DNA of 64,000 bases, taken from the NCBI RefSeq assembly GCF_014217805.1, contig NZ_CP055156.1:1116001-1180000 (forward strand). Direction: 5' to 3'. The translations under genes were made by a program, and so were the position numbers. Positions within the stretch are counted from its first letter, which is position 1. Every line of letters begins with the position of its first letter. The DNA comes from Adhaeribacter swui (GTDB lineage Bacteria > Bacteroidota > Bacteroidia > Cytophagales > Hymenobacteraceae). This document shows positions 18,704 through 27,648 of the stretch, in pieces. The notes under the pieces were generated by a model. It was not told the origin of the DNA. It saw only the letters and a program-made list of their open reading frames with translations, and searched no databases.

Positions 18704-19081
18704 ATGACTTTAGATGAATTAACATACAAGATAAATGGCTGTGCCATGAAGGTACACAATACTCTTGGCAACGGATTTCAAGAAGTCATTTATCAGAGGT
18801 GTTTGGCAATTGAATTTAGTAAAGCGGGAATTTCTTTTGAAAGAGAGCAGGAACATACCATTTATTATGAAGGGATTGAGGTAGGTACACGAAGAGCGGA
18901 CTTTGTAATAGAAAAAAGTGTAGTGTTAGAATTAAAAGCCTTAATAAATTTGGAAGATGTGCATTTAGCTCAAGCCAAAAATTATATAGTAGCCTACAAC
19001 AAGCCCATTGGATTGTTAATCAATTTTGGAAGCCAGAGCTTACAAATTAAAAAGGTATTTAATCCCAAATACAAAGCCTGA
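18704..19081 (+). CDS. GxxExxY family protein (PD-(D/E)xK-like)
   Basis: 125 residues with the family-defining motif GNGFQEVIYQ (G-x-x-E-x-x-Y), then RADFVIEKSVVLELKAL, which carries the D...ExK pattern of PD-(D/E)xK folds, and the family-typical LINFG near the end. GxxExxY proteins are small nuclease-fold proteins often found next to mobile or restriction loci in Bacteroidota; their biochemical role is not established. It lies between hsdR and the DUF1016 gene, flanked on both sides by related inverted-repeat elements, so it may have arrived as a cassette. It is cytoplasmic. The start ATG directly abuts the right arm of the upstream element. Confidence 0.85.
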   Translation: MTLDELTYKINGCAMKVHNTLGNGFQEVIYQRCLAIEFSKAGISFEREQEHTIYYEGIEVGTRRADFVIEKSVVLELKALINLEDVHLAQAKNYIVAYNKPIGLLINFGSQSLQIKKVFNPKYKA

Positions 19082-19218
19082 ATCAGAACTTTTAAGATTA
19101 TAAGATGAACAGGATTTTACATTAAAAAATAAAATAAGAAAATGCAACATCATAAAATGAGCTTAATTAACCTTAAAATCAAGAAATCCTTAAATCTTGT
19201 AAATCCTGATTCAGATAA
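19082..19218. repeat. Inverted-repeat intergenic element, copy 2
   Basis: Left arm CTGAATCAGAACTTTTAAGA overlaps the upstream stop codon; the right arm, ending TAAATCCTGATTCAG, stops a few bases before the next ATG. Arms pair over about 23 bp with four mismatches. It shares AACAGGATTTTA and TAAATCCTGATTC blocks with copy 1 (18555-18703) but is more degenerate and about 12 bases shorter. Confidence 0.65.
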
Positions 19219-20235
19219 ATGAGTAAAGAGGTAAACAACGACAATGCTTTTTTTACCGAAATCAGTCAATTGTTGCAGCTGGCCAGAAGCAAAGCTTACC
19301 AGGCGGTAAATACCTTGATGGTGCAAACGTATTGGCAAATAGGCAAGCGCATTGTAGAAAAAGAACAACAAGGGCAAAGTCGTGCGGGCTATGGCGATTA
19401 TCTAATTACCAATCTATCTCGGCACTTATCCAACAGCTTTGGCAAAGGCTTCTCCGAAGCTAATTTAAAGAATATCAGGCAGTTTTATATTACCTTCCCG
19501 CATTTTGAGCAATTGGATACGCACCGCGTAGCGAATTTGAGCTGGACCAATATCCGGCTTATTATGCGGCTCCCGGATGCAAAAGAACGGGATTATTACC
19601 TGAAAGAAGCTGCCGAACAAAACTGGAGTTCCCGGGTGCTGGAGCGTAATATTAAAAGTGGTTATTACCGGCGTTTGCTTTCTACGCAACAAAATATACC
19701 GGCTACCGAAACCGATAAATACCGTCCGGCCGATTTTATAAAAGACCCTTATGTAGCGGAGTTTTTAGATGTGCCCGAAGATTTAACCGGCAAGGAATCG
19801 GTGCTGGAAAATGCCTTAATTGGCAACTTGCAAAAGTTCTTACTCGAACTAGGAAAAGGCTTTTCGTTCGTAGACCGCCAAATGCGCATTAGTACCGAAA
19901 GCGCCCATTTTTACCTCGACTTGGTTTTTTATAATTACTTGCTCAAATGTTTTGTAGTAATTGATTTAAAAACTACCAAACTCAGCCACGCCGACATTGG
20001 GCAAATGGATATGTACGTGCGCATGTTTGATGCCCTAAAGCGGGGTGAAGACGATAACCCCACTATTGGTATTATTCTTTGTGCCGAAAAAGACGAGACC
20101 ATGGTAAAATACTCGGTACTGCAAGAAAACAAACAGCTTTTTGCCTCTAAATACCAAACCGTACTGCCTAGCGAAGAAGAGCTGGCCGACATGATTGCCG
20201 ACCGAAACCGCAAATTAATTGAGAATGCAGAATAA
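19219..20235 (+). CDS. DUF1016 / YhcG-family PD-(D/E)xK nuclease-domain protein
   Basis: 338 residues. The N-terminal DUF1016_N helical domain has VNTLMVQTYWQIGKRIVE, YGDYLITNLSRHLS, FSEANLKNIRQFY and LSWTNIRLIMRL, all family hallmarks. The C-terminal YhcG nuclease domain has FYLDLVFYNYLLKCFVVIDLK, giving the D...D-x-K pattern of PD-(D/E)xK enzymes, followed by IGQMDMYV and NPTIGIILC. These proteins are frequently found inside type I restriction operons; their exact role is unsettled, with nuclease or accessory restriction functions suggested. The end overlaps the hsdS start by 11 bases, so it is co-translated with the specificity subunit. Confidence 0.92.
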   Translation: MSKEVNNDNAFFTEISQLLQLARSKAYQAVNTLMVQTYWQIGKRIVEKEQQGQSRAGYGDYLITNLSRHLSNSFGKGFSEANLKNIRQFYITFPHFEQLDTHRVANLSWTNIRLIMRLPDAKERDYYLKEAAEQNWSSRVLERNIKSGYYRRLLSTQQNIPATETDKYRPADFIKDPYVAEFLDVPEDLTGKESVLENALIGNLQKFLLELGKGFSFVDRQMRISTESAHFYLDLVFYNYLLKCFVVIDLKTTKLSHADIGQMDMYVRMFDALKRGEDDNPTIGIILCAEKDETMVKYSVLQENKQLFASKYQTVLPSEEELADMIADRNRKLIENAE

Positions 20236-21526
20236 TAAATTAGTGCCCAAATTACGCTTTCCAGAGTTTGAAAACGAGGAAGATTGGGAAGAGAAGTTTG
20301 TTGGAGATGTTTATGAATTTAGGGTCACTAATTCATTTTCACGGGAAAATTTAAACTATGAAAAAGGGTATGTAAAAAATATTCATTATGGCGATATTCA
20401 CACTAAGTTTAATACACTTTTTGATATTGCAAAAGAGAAAGTGCCATTTATTAACCCAGATGTTCCAATAGATAAAATAAAGGAAGAAAACTATTGTATT
20501 GAAGGAGACATAATATTTGCCGATGCCTCTGAAGATCTGAATGATATAGGTAAAAGCATTGAAATTGTTAGTTTAGAAAATGAACAATTAGTTTCTGGCT
20601 TACACACTTTACTAGCAAGACAAAAGGAAAATAAATTATTCATAGGCTTCGGAGGATATTTATTTAAATCTCATACTGTTAGGCAGCAAATACAGAAGGA
20701 AGCACAAGGAGCAAAAGTCTTAGGAATTTCAGCTGCAAGGATTTCTAAGGTTAAGATTTCATATCCTAAAAATCTTAAAGAACAGCAAAAAATCGCTTCC
20801 TGCCTTTCTTCTTTAGATGAATTAATTGCTGCCCACAGCCAAAAATTAGAAGCCTTAAAAGCACATAAAAAAGGCTTGATGCAAAACCTATTCCCCCAAG
20901 AAGGGGAAACTGTTCCAAAATGCCGCTTTCCGGAGTTTGCGAATGATGGGGAGTGGGAAAAAAGTTTATTAGGAAAATTAGGAAAGTTTTTAGGAGGAGG
21001 AACACCTGAAAGGTCAAATAATAATTACTGGATTGGAAGGATTCCTTGGATTTCCAGCTCTGATATTGGTGAAGATAATATTCATAACATCTCAATTACT
21101 CGATTTATAAATGAGCTGGCAGTAAAAGAATCTGCCACAAAGATAATTCCTAGAGGGAGCATTTTATTTGTATCAAGAGTAGGCGTCGGGAAATTGGCAA
21201 TTAACCAACAAGAGCTTTGCACTAGTCAGGACTACACTAATTTTATTCCTTATACAATTTTAAATTATTTTATTGGGTATTATTTTTCTGCAAACAAACA
21301 TCTTCTGCAAACATTGAATCAAGGTACTTCTATTAAAGGTTTTTCAAAGGCCGACTTAGAAAATATTGAGTTATATTATCCTAAAAGCAAAAAAGAACAG
21401 CAAAGAATAGCCGACTGTCTTTCTGCTTTAGATGCTTTAATCACTGCACAAGTTGAGAAAATAGAGCAATTGAAACTTCATAAAAAAGGATTGATGCAGG
21501 GCTTGTTTCCAAAAGTAATTGAATAA
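20225..21526 (+). CDS. hsdS: Type I restriction-modification specificity subunit
   Basis: Two target-recognition domains in tandem: KLRFPEFENEEDWEE opens the first (about residues 8-180) and KCRFPEFANDGEWEK the second (about 230-400). Each is followed by a conserved helical spacer, KEQQKIASCLSSLDELI and KEQQRIADCLSALDALI, ending HKKGLMQNLFPQ and HKKGLMQGLFPK. HsdS sets the bipartite DNA sequence read by the methylase and restriction complex. An upstream TTG at 20219 is possible, but the ATG at 20225 is the normal start. It sits between the DUF1016 gene and the ATPase gene, with short spacing. The two spacer regions are similar enough at DNA level to permit domain exchange by recombination. 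Confidence 0.94.
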   Translation: MQNNKLVPKLRFPEFENEEDWEEKFVGDVYEFRVTNSFSRENLNYEKGYVKNIHYGDIHTKFNTLFDIAKEKVPFINPDVPIDKIKEENYCIEGDIIFADASEDLNDIGKSIEIVSLENEQLVSGLHTLLARQKENKLFIGFGGYLFKSHTVRQQIQKEAQGAKVLGISAARISKVKISYPKNLKEQQKIASCLSSLDELIAAHSQKLEALKAHKKGLMQNLFPQEGETVPKCRFPEFANDGEWEKSLLGKLGKFLGGGTPERSNNNYWIGRIPWISSSDIGEDNIHNISITRFINELAVKESATKIIPRGSILFVSRVGVGKLAINQQELCTSQDYTNFIPYTILNYFIGYYFSANKHLLQTLNQGTSIKGFSKADLENIELYYPKSKKEQQRIADCLSALDALITAQVEKIEQLKLHKKGLMQGLFPKVIE

Positions 21527-21529
21527 TAG

Positions 21530-22651
21530 ATGAGCGAAAGGGCAAAAGTATACAAGTACAAAAATCTAACTAAAGTTGCAGTTAGGTTAAGAGATGATTT
21601 AAACGACCATTATTTTGTATTACTATATGCTTACAATGGCACTGGGAAAACCCGTCTTTCTATGGAATATAAAGATAGAAGTAAAAAGCGCAGAGGAAAT
21701 CCTACCCAAGATACACTCTATTATAATGCTTACACAGAGGACCTTTTTCATTGGAATAATGACCTTGAAAATGATACAGAAAGACATTTAATAATTAATA
21801 GAGATTCAAAATTTTTTGAAGGCTTTAGAGAGTTAGCACTTGAAGAGAAAATATTCGCCTATTTAGAACGATACGCAGAGTTCGATTTTAAAATAGATTA
21901 CGATGATTGGATAATCGTTTTTAGCAAGCAAGTTAAAAATCCAAGATACAGGCCCGAAACAACAGAAGCAGAATATATAAAGCAAGATTATATTAAGATA
22001 TCCAGAGGCGAAGAAAACATATTTATTTGGTGCATTTTTCTCGCTATTTGTGAATTAGCTATAGATAAAGCGGCATCTTATAGTTGGGTAAAATATATCT
22101 ATATAGATGACCCGATTTCTTCGCTTGATGACAACAACGCTATCACGGTAGCCAGCGATTTGGCTCAATTACTAAAAAGAGGAAAGGATACCGTAAAAGT
22201 AGTTATCTCCTCCCACCACTCGTTATTCTTTAATGTAATGTATAACGAGCTCAGGAATATGGAGCACAAGAGTCATTTCTTACATAAAAACGGTACGGAC
22301 GGTTATATACTAAGAGCTACCGACGACACGCCATTTTTTCATCATGTTGCTTTATTAACCGAGTTAAAAAAAGCAGCGGATACAGGAAAGGTAAATACCT
22401 ACCATTTTAATATGCTACGTAGTGTTTTGGAAAAAACATCAACCTTTTTTGGTTATGATGAATTTTCTAAATGCATTTACGGTGTAGATGACGAAGTACT
22501 TTTTTCTCGTGCTTTAAATTTACTGAGTCACGGGAAATACTCTGTTTATCAACCTGTTGAAATGAATATAGATAATAAAGACCTGTTTAAAAGAATATTG
22601 AATGCGTTTTTGGAGAAACATCAATTCCAATTACCTGAAATATTTGCTTAA
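21530..22651 (+). CDS. PrrC-like anticodon nuclease candidate (AAA/ABC-type ATPase)
   Basis: 373 residues. The ATPase core has Walker A NGTGKT (36-41), a signature-like SRGEEN (158-163), Walker B YIYIDDPISSLDD (189-201, the DDPxSSLD form typical of the PrrC/RloC group) and an H-loop ISSHH (226-230). The C-terminal domain has R297-x3-E301 (LRSVLEK) and H334 (LLSHGK). PrrC of Escherichia coli is 396 residues, sits in a type I hsd operon, and uses an Arg-x3-Glu ... His triad with nearly the same spacing (R320, E324, H356 as I recall). Such enzymes cut a tRNA anticodon loop when the linked restriction system is inhibited by a phage. It lies between hsdS and hsdM with 3- and 9-base gaps. The ACNase activity and tRNA target are inferred, not shown. 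Confidence 0.75.
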   Translation: MSERAKVYKYKNLTKVAVRLRDDLNDHYFVLLYAYNGTGKTRLSMEYKDRSKKRRGNPTQDTLYYNAYTEDLFHWNNDLENDTERHLIINRDSKFFEGFRELALEEKIFAYLERYAEFDFKIDYDDWIIVFSKQVKNPRYRPETTEAEYIKQDYIKISRGEENIFIWCIFLAICELAIDKAASYSWVKYIYIDDPISSLDDNNAITVASDLAQLLKRGKDTVKVVISSHHSLFFNVMYNELRNMEHKSHFLHKNGTDGYILRATDDTPFFHHVALLTELKKAADTGKVNTYHFNMLRSVLEKTSTFFGYDEFSKCIYGVDDEVLFSRALNLLSHGKYSVYQPVEMNIDNKDLFKRILNAFLEKHQFQLPEIFA

Positions 22652-22660
22652 AAATTTATA

Positions 22661-24289
22661 ATGACACAAAAAGAACAACAGCAATTGGGTAAAACCCTTT
22701 GGAATATAGCCGATAACTTACGCGGAGCCATGAATGCGGACGATTTTCGCGATTATATGCTTTCGTTTTTATTCCTGCGGTATTTATCCTACAACTACGA
22801 AGAGGCCGCTAAGAAAGAATTGGGTAGAGATTATCCAGATGACACTCCAGGGGATGTAATGTCTACACTTAAGGTTAAAACACCTTTAGAGATATGGTAC
22901 AATGAGAACCCTGATGATGTTATATACTTTGAACAACAGATGCGCAGGAAGGTGCATTATGTAATAAAGCCCCAACACCTTTGGAGCAATATCACAGAAC
23001 TGGCACGTACACAAGATGGCGAATTGTTAGCCACGCTGGATAAAGGCTTCAGGTTCATCGAAAATGAATCTTTTGATAATTCATTTCAAGGTTTGTTTTC
23101 TGAAATAAATTTAAATTCAGAAAAGCTTGGCAAAACTCTACCTGAAAGGAATAAAAAACTTTGCAATATAATTCAGAAAATAGCGGAAGGCATTCGGGAT
23201 TTCTCCACTGATTCCGACACGCTGGGCGATGCGTACGAGTATTTAATTGGTCAGTTTGCCGCTGGTTCCGGTAAAAAGGCCGGTGAGTTTTACACCCCGC
23301 AACAAATCTCGACTATTCTTTCTAAAATTGTCATTCTAGATAGTCATAACCCTACAACAGGTCCAAAGCTAAAACTGGATAAAGTGCTGGATTTTACCTG
23401 TGGCTCCGGTTCCTTATTGCTAAACGTAAGAAGGCGCATCAAAGAAAACGGCGGCAGCGTTGGTAAAATTTACGGCCAGGAAAAAAATATTACCACCTAC
23501 AACCTGGCCCGCATGAATATGCTCTTACACGGCATGAAAGACACCGAGTTCGAGATATTCCACGGCGACACCCTGGAGAACCAATGGGATTTACTCAACG
23601 AAATGAATCCAGCCAAAAAGATAGAATTTGATGCCATTGTCGCCAATCCGCCTTTTAGCTTACGCTGGGAACCCAATGATACCTTAGCCGAAGATTTCCG
23701 CTTTAAAAGCTACGGTTTAGCCCCCAAGTCCGCTGCCGATTTTGCGTTCTTGTTGCACGGCTTCCATTTTTTAGGCAAAGAGGGCACCATGGCGATTATA
23801 TTACCCCATGGCGTTTTATTCCGGGGCGGGGCCGAAGAAAAAATCCGTACCAAACTCTTAAAAGACAATAATATTGATACAGTCATTGGATTACCTTCTA
23901 ATTTGTTTTATTCCACGGGTATTCCGGTTTGTATTCTGGTTTTAAAAAAATGCAAAAAAGAAGACGATGTTTTATTTATCAATGCCAGTGAACAGTATGA
24001 AAAAGGGAAAAGGCAAAATAGTTTAGGTGAAAACCATTTAGAAGCTATTATCCAAACATACAAATACCGCAGCGAAAGAGAGCGCTATTCCCGTCGGGTT
24101 TCCATAGAAGAAATCCAAAGGAACGGCTATAACTTGAATATTTCCCGATACGTCAGCACCTCCCTTGACGAAGAGAAAATTGACCTTAAAAAAGTAAATG
24201 CCGATTTAGCCCAGATTGAGCAGCGAATAAAAAGCAGTACGGAAACCCATAATAAGTTTTTGAAAGAATTAGGCTTAGATTTAATTTAA
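22661..24289 (+). CDS. hsdM: Type I restriction-modification methyltransferase subunit
   Basis: 542 residues. The N-terminal helical HsdM_N domain (LWNIADNLRGAMNADDFRDY) is followed by an N6-adenine methyltransferase domain: motif I LDFTCGSGSLLL binds S-adenosylmethionine and motif IV ANPPF is catalytic. GEFYTPQQI is the usual type I signature ahead of motif I. The C-terminal coiled coil (KIDLKKVNADLAQIEQRIK) probably contacts HsdS. With HsdS it methylates the host recognition site, and with HsdR it forms the restriction complex. It is the last gene of the island, 9 bases after the PrrC-like gene. Confidence 0.95.
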   Translation: MTQKEQQQLGKTLWNIADNLRGAMNADDFRDYMLSFLFLRYLSYNYEEAAKKELGRDYPDDTPGDVMSTLKVKTPLEIWYNENPDDVIYFEQQMRRKVHYVIKPQHLWSNITELARTQDGELLATLDKGFRFIENESFDNSFQGLFSEINLNSEKLGKTLPERNKKLCNIIQKIAEGIRDFSTDSDTLGDAYEYLIGQFAAGSGKKAGEFYTPQQISTILSKIVILDSHNPTTGPKLKLDKVLDFTCGSGSLLLNVRRRIKENGGSVGKIYGQEKNITTYNLARMNMLLHGMKDTEFEIFHGDTLENQWDLLNEMNPAKKIEFDAIVANPPFSLRWEPNDTLAEDFRFKSYGLAPKSAADFAFLLHGFHFLGKEGTMAIILPHGVLFRGGAEEKIRTKLLKDNNIDTVIGLPSNLFYSTGIPVCILVLKKCKKEDDVLFINASEQYEKGKRQNSLGENHLEAIIQTYKYRSERERYSRRVSIEEIQRNGYNLNISRYVSTSLDEEKIDLKKVNADLAQIEQRIKSSTETHNKFLKELGLDLI

Positions 24290-24724
24290 ATTTATTACGC
24301 ATACCACTACTTGAGGGCACATGGCAACCAAAGGAACCAGGATTGCCGTGTGCCTTCGTATTAATGAGTAAATAGCAAGTGTAAGTGGAGCGTAAAACAA
24401 TGCTTGAAAACAATATCGAATTAAGTAAAAATTGAAAATTTATAAATTTCTTATCGCTAGTCAGGGCACAAACTATCAGCAAGAAGCTACTGAACAATGA
24501 ATAACTTAGCATAATACCAACACGAAAACATTGCTAACTCCCCCATCAACCAATATCACCGGCCAGCCAGCTTAGAATTAATAATAAAATAACCTGGCGG
24601 GTTTATTTCCTGCGCGCTTTCGAGTAATTTGCCTGTATCTTTTACCGGAATAAAAAACAGCTTATGAAATGAGGGGAGCAAATCTGTTTTTTAAAAATGT
24701 ATTAAGTCGTTTAGTAGAAGTAAA
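24290..24724. other. Intergenic region after hsdM
   Basis: Carries a hairpin near 24316-24354, then AT-rich DNA leading to the phospholipase gene. A minus-strand open frame here (24186-24512) overlaps the hsdM end and lacks protein-like composition. No other feature seen. Confidence 0.45.
24316..24354 (+). terminator. Possible terminator of the restriction island
   Basis: GGCACATGGCAA pairs with TTGCCGTGTGCC (12 bp, one G-U pair) 27 bases after the hsdM stop. It lacks a strong T-run (TTCGTATT follows), so its function is uncertain. Confidence 0.4.
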
Positions 24725-27295
24725 ATGCCAGATTCAAGAAGAGAATTTTTAAAAAAAGCGGCCGTTTTAACCACCGGTGCGGGTTTGCTGGGTGCCTTGC
24801 CGGCTTCTATCCAAAAAGCTTTGGCCATTAATGCCGCCCCCGGCAGCACCTATCTGGATGCCGAACACATTGTTTTTTTAATGCAGGAAAACCGCTCCTT
24901 CGATCATGCTTATGGTACGTTGCAAGGGGTAAGGGGCTTTAGCGACCCGCGGGCCATCGAGCTACCGAATAAAAACAAAGTATGGCTGCAATCTAACGCG
25001 GCTGGGCAAACGTATGCGCCTTTTCGCTTGAACCTGAAAGACACTAAATCTACCTGGATGAGTGCTTTGCCGCATTCGTGGGCTGACCAGGTAGATGCCA
25101 GGAACAATGGCAAATACGATAAATGGTTGGATTTTAAAAATTCGGGCAATAAAGACTACGCCCACTTACCCTTAACCCTGGGCTACTTTAACCGGGCCGA
25201 TATTCCTTTTTACTACTCCCTGGCCGATGCTTTTACCGTTTGCGACCAGTATTTTTGTTCGGCCTTAACGGGTACCAGCCCGAACCGGTGTTACTTCTGG
25301 ACCGGTACCATTCGCGAAGAGCAGCACGAAAAATCCAAAGCTCACGTCTGGAACGGCGAAATTGACCACAAAGATTTGCGCTGGACTACCTTTCCGGAGC
25401 GGTTAGAAGATGCGGGAGTTTCCTGGAAAGTTTACCAGAACGAACTAAGTATTAGCACCGATTTAGAAGGCGAAAAAGAGGCTTGGCTCGCCAATTTTAC
25501 CGATAACGATTTAGAGTTTTTTGCCCAGTACAACGTGCGCCTACACGCCAAACACCTGGAATATCTGCAAAAAAGGCCCGTTTCTTTAAAACAAGAAATA
25601 GAAGCTTTAGAAAAAGAAAATCAGCAGAACAAACTAAACGACGAGCAGAAAAAACAACTCGAAAAAAAGAAAAAAGATTTAGCGGCTATTCTGCAGGAGC
25701 AAAAAGAATGGACCCAGGAACGCTACAACAAACTAAGCGACCGGGAGAAAAGTATTCATGGCAAAGCCTTTGTTACCAACCTCCACGACCCGGATTACCA
25801 CGAACTTACCCGGCTTACTTACAATGATAACGGCACGGAGCGCGAAGTAAATGTACCAAAAGGCGATGTGTTACACCAGTTCCGGAAAGATGTGCAATCT
25901 GGTAATTTGCCTACGGTTTCCTGGTTGGTAGCTTCTTCTAATTTCTCCGACCATCCGGGTTCGCCGTGGTACGGGGCCTGGTACGTGTCGGAAGTTCTGG
26001 ATATTTTAACCCAAAATCCGGAAGTCTGGAAAAAGACCATTTTTGTTTTAAACTACGACGAAAACGACGGCTACTTTGATCATGTTCCCCCGTTTGTTCC
26101 GCCGCACCCAGATCGCCCCGAAACCGGTTTAGCTTCTAAAAACCTGGATACCCGGGTAGAGCACGTTACCATGGCCCAGGAAAAAGAAAGAGGCTACTCC
26201 GCCGACCGGCTGCGCGAAAGTCCGATTGGTTTAGGCTACCGGGTACCCATGGTTATAGCTTCGCCCTGGAGCCGGGGCGGTTGGGTAAATTCGCAGGTAT
26301 TCGACCATACCTCCTGCCTGCAGTTTTTAGAAACATTTTTAAATAAAAAGACTGGCAAAAAAATAAAAGAATCTAACATTAGTGCGTGGCGGCGCAGCAT
26401 TTGCGGCGACTTAACTTCGGTTTTCCGGCCTTACAACAACGAAAAATTTACCCTGCCGGATTCTGTTAATAAAAACGCCTTTTTTCAAAGTGTTCATCAG
26501 GCCAAATTCAAAGATTTGCCTACGGGTTTTAAATTATTAAATCCGCAAGAAGTAGAAAGCATTAATAAAAATACTCATACTTCGGAGTTGTTGCCGCAAC
26601 AAGAGCAAGGCACTCGCAACTCCTGCGCTTTACCTTACCAGATTTACGCTAACGGCCAGCTTAACGCCGATAAAACTGCCTTTGAAGTAAGCTTTGCTTC
26701 CGGCAATGAAGTTTTTGGCGACAAAACCGCAGGCGTTCCTTTTCAGGTGTATGCCCCGGGTACGTTCCGGCAAACCAACGCCCAACAGCAACTAATCTCC
26801 GACACCATGACCAACTGGGCTTTTGCCGTAAACGCCGGCGACCAACTGGCCCATGCCTGGCCCCTGGCAGCTTTTGAGAACAACGCCTACCATTTAAGAT
26901 TGTACGGTCCCAACGGTTTCTTCCGGGAATTTAGGGGCAACACGCAAGATCCGGCCTTAGAAATACAATTAGAGTATGAGCGCAACCCGAAAAACAAAAA
27001 GCAGCTAATTGGCAACGCCCAATTAACAATTAAAAATACCAGCAAAAACCAGGCGTATACTTTAGAGATTATCGACCATGCGTATAAGGCCCATGATTTA
27101 AAAAAAGTAATAAAACCCAACGCTTCCGGTCCGGCTGAGGTAACCTTAAACCTGGATTTAAAGCGCAGTTCTAACTGGTACGATTTCAGTGTAAAAGTAA
27201 CGGGGCACGTTACCTACGAACAAAGATTTGCCGGCCGGGTAGAAACGGGCAAACACGGTTCCACCGATCCGTTTATGGGCCGGGTAGTTGTTTAG
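24725..27295 (+). CDS. Tat-exported phospholipase C, phosphocholine-specific type
   Basis: 856 residues. The N-terminus has a twin-arginine signal (SRREFLKKAAVLTTGAGLLG). The phosphoesterase domain starts HIVFLMQENRSFDHAYG, with the metal-binding ENRSFDH motif of the PLC/acid phosphatase AcpA family, and continues through GTSPNRCYFW, LNYDENDGYFDHVPP and SPWSRGGWVNSQVFDHTS. A charged coiled coil (about residues 285-340) interrupts the domain, as in other members. Two C-terminal beta domains (about 640-850) match those of the bacterial phosphocholine-hydrolysing PLC family. It cleaves phosphatidylcholine or sphingomyelin-type lipids outside the cytoplasm to release phosphocholine. It is transcribed alone; low-phosphate control is common for the family but no Pho box was identified. 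Confidence 0.92.
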   Translation: MPDSRREFLKKAAVLTTGAGLLGALPASIQKALAINAAPGSTYLDAEHIVFLMQENRSFDHAYGTLQGVRGFSDPRAIELPNKNKVWLQSNAAGQTYAPFRLNLKDTKSTWMSALPHSWADQVDARNNGKYDKWLDFKNSGNKDYAHLPLTLGYFNRADIPFYYSLADAFTVCDQYFCSALTGTSPNRCYFWTGTIREEQHEKSKAHVWNGEIDHKDLRWTTFPERLEDAGVSWKVYQNELSISTDLEGEKEAWLANFTDNDLEFFAQYNVRLHAKHLEYLQKRPVSLKQEIEALEKENQQNKLNDEQKKQLEKKKKDLAAILQEQKEWTQERYNKLSDREKSIHGKAFVTNLHDPDYHELTRLTYNDNGTEREVNVPKGDVLHQFRKDVQSGNLPTVSWLVASSNFSDHPGSPWYGAWYVSEVLDILTQNPEVWKKTIFVLNYDENDGYFDHVPPFVPPHPDRPETGLASKNLDTRVEHVTMAQEKERGYSADRLRESPIGLGYRVPMVIASPWSRGGWVNSQVFDHTSCLQFLETFLNKKTGKKIKESNISAWRRSICGDLTSVFRPYNNEKFTLPDSVNKNAFFQSVHQAKFKDLPTGFKLLNPQEVESINKNTHTSELLPQQEQGTRNSCALPYQIYANGQLNADKTAFEVSFASGNEVFGDKTAGVPFQVYAPGTFRQTNAQQQLISDTMTNWAFAVNAGDQLAHAWPLAAFENNAYHLRLYGPNGFFREFRGNTQDPALEIQLEYERNPKNKKQLIGNAQLTIKNTSKNQAYTLEIIDHAYKAHDLKKVIKPNASGPAEVTLNLDLKRSSNWYDFSVKVTGHVTYEQRFAGRVETGKHGSTDPFMGRVVV

Positions 27296-27640
27296 GATGT
27301 TTATTATTTAACGTGAATTCGAGATAAGCTATTCTTACTCATCTCCGTCATCGTGCAGAATTCAAAAAATTCCAGAAAGATCTAATCGGTTACCTACTGG
27401 TTAAATTCTTCTGGGATTCTCTAAACTCTGCAGGATGACTTAAATGGGAAAAATAAAACCGACAGGTCCCTAAAGTAAGTCACGGAAGTAACTTCCGCGC
27501 CATAGTGCGCCTGGAGGCGGGAATCGGGTCCAAAGAAAACGCCATCGAGCAAAACTAATGGTAGCTTATTAATACGATTTAGTATCAACTACATGGTAAA
27601 TAGTAAAATTTTAAAAATAGAAATATCCGTCTGGGCGTTT
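27296..27640. other. Convergent intergenic region with an imperfect inverted repeat
   Basis: Between the phospholipase (plus) and the DUF4861 gene (minus). It holds a 93-base imperfect palindrome (27347-27439) and a terminator hairpin at 27613-27648 for the minus-strand gene. No coding potential seen. Confidence 0.6.
27347..27439. repeat. Imperfect inverted repeat (MITE-like or terminator)
   Basis: The 39-base arms 27347-27385 and 27401-27439 pair at about 31 of 39 positions; outer ends GTCATCGTGCAGA and TCTGCAGGATGAC. It may be a dispersed palindromic element; no second copy was found in this window. Confidence 0.5.
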
Positions 27641-27648
27641 CTATTTTT
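27613..27648 (-). terminator. Terminator of the DUF4861 gene
   Basis: Perfect 11-bp stem AAAAATAGAAA / TTTCTATTTTT with a 14-base loop, overlapping the stop codon of the minus-strand gene and followed by more A/T. Confidence 0.65.

Noticed and set aside
24186-24512. Minus-strand ORF of 108 codons at the end of hsdM
   Set aside because: Overlaps the hsdM coding end, has no family resemblance and a random-looking composition.
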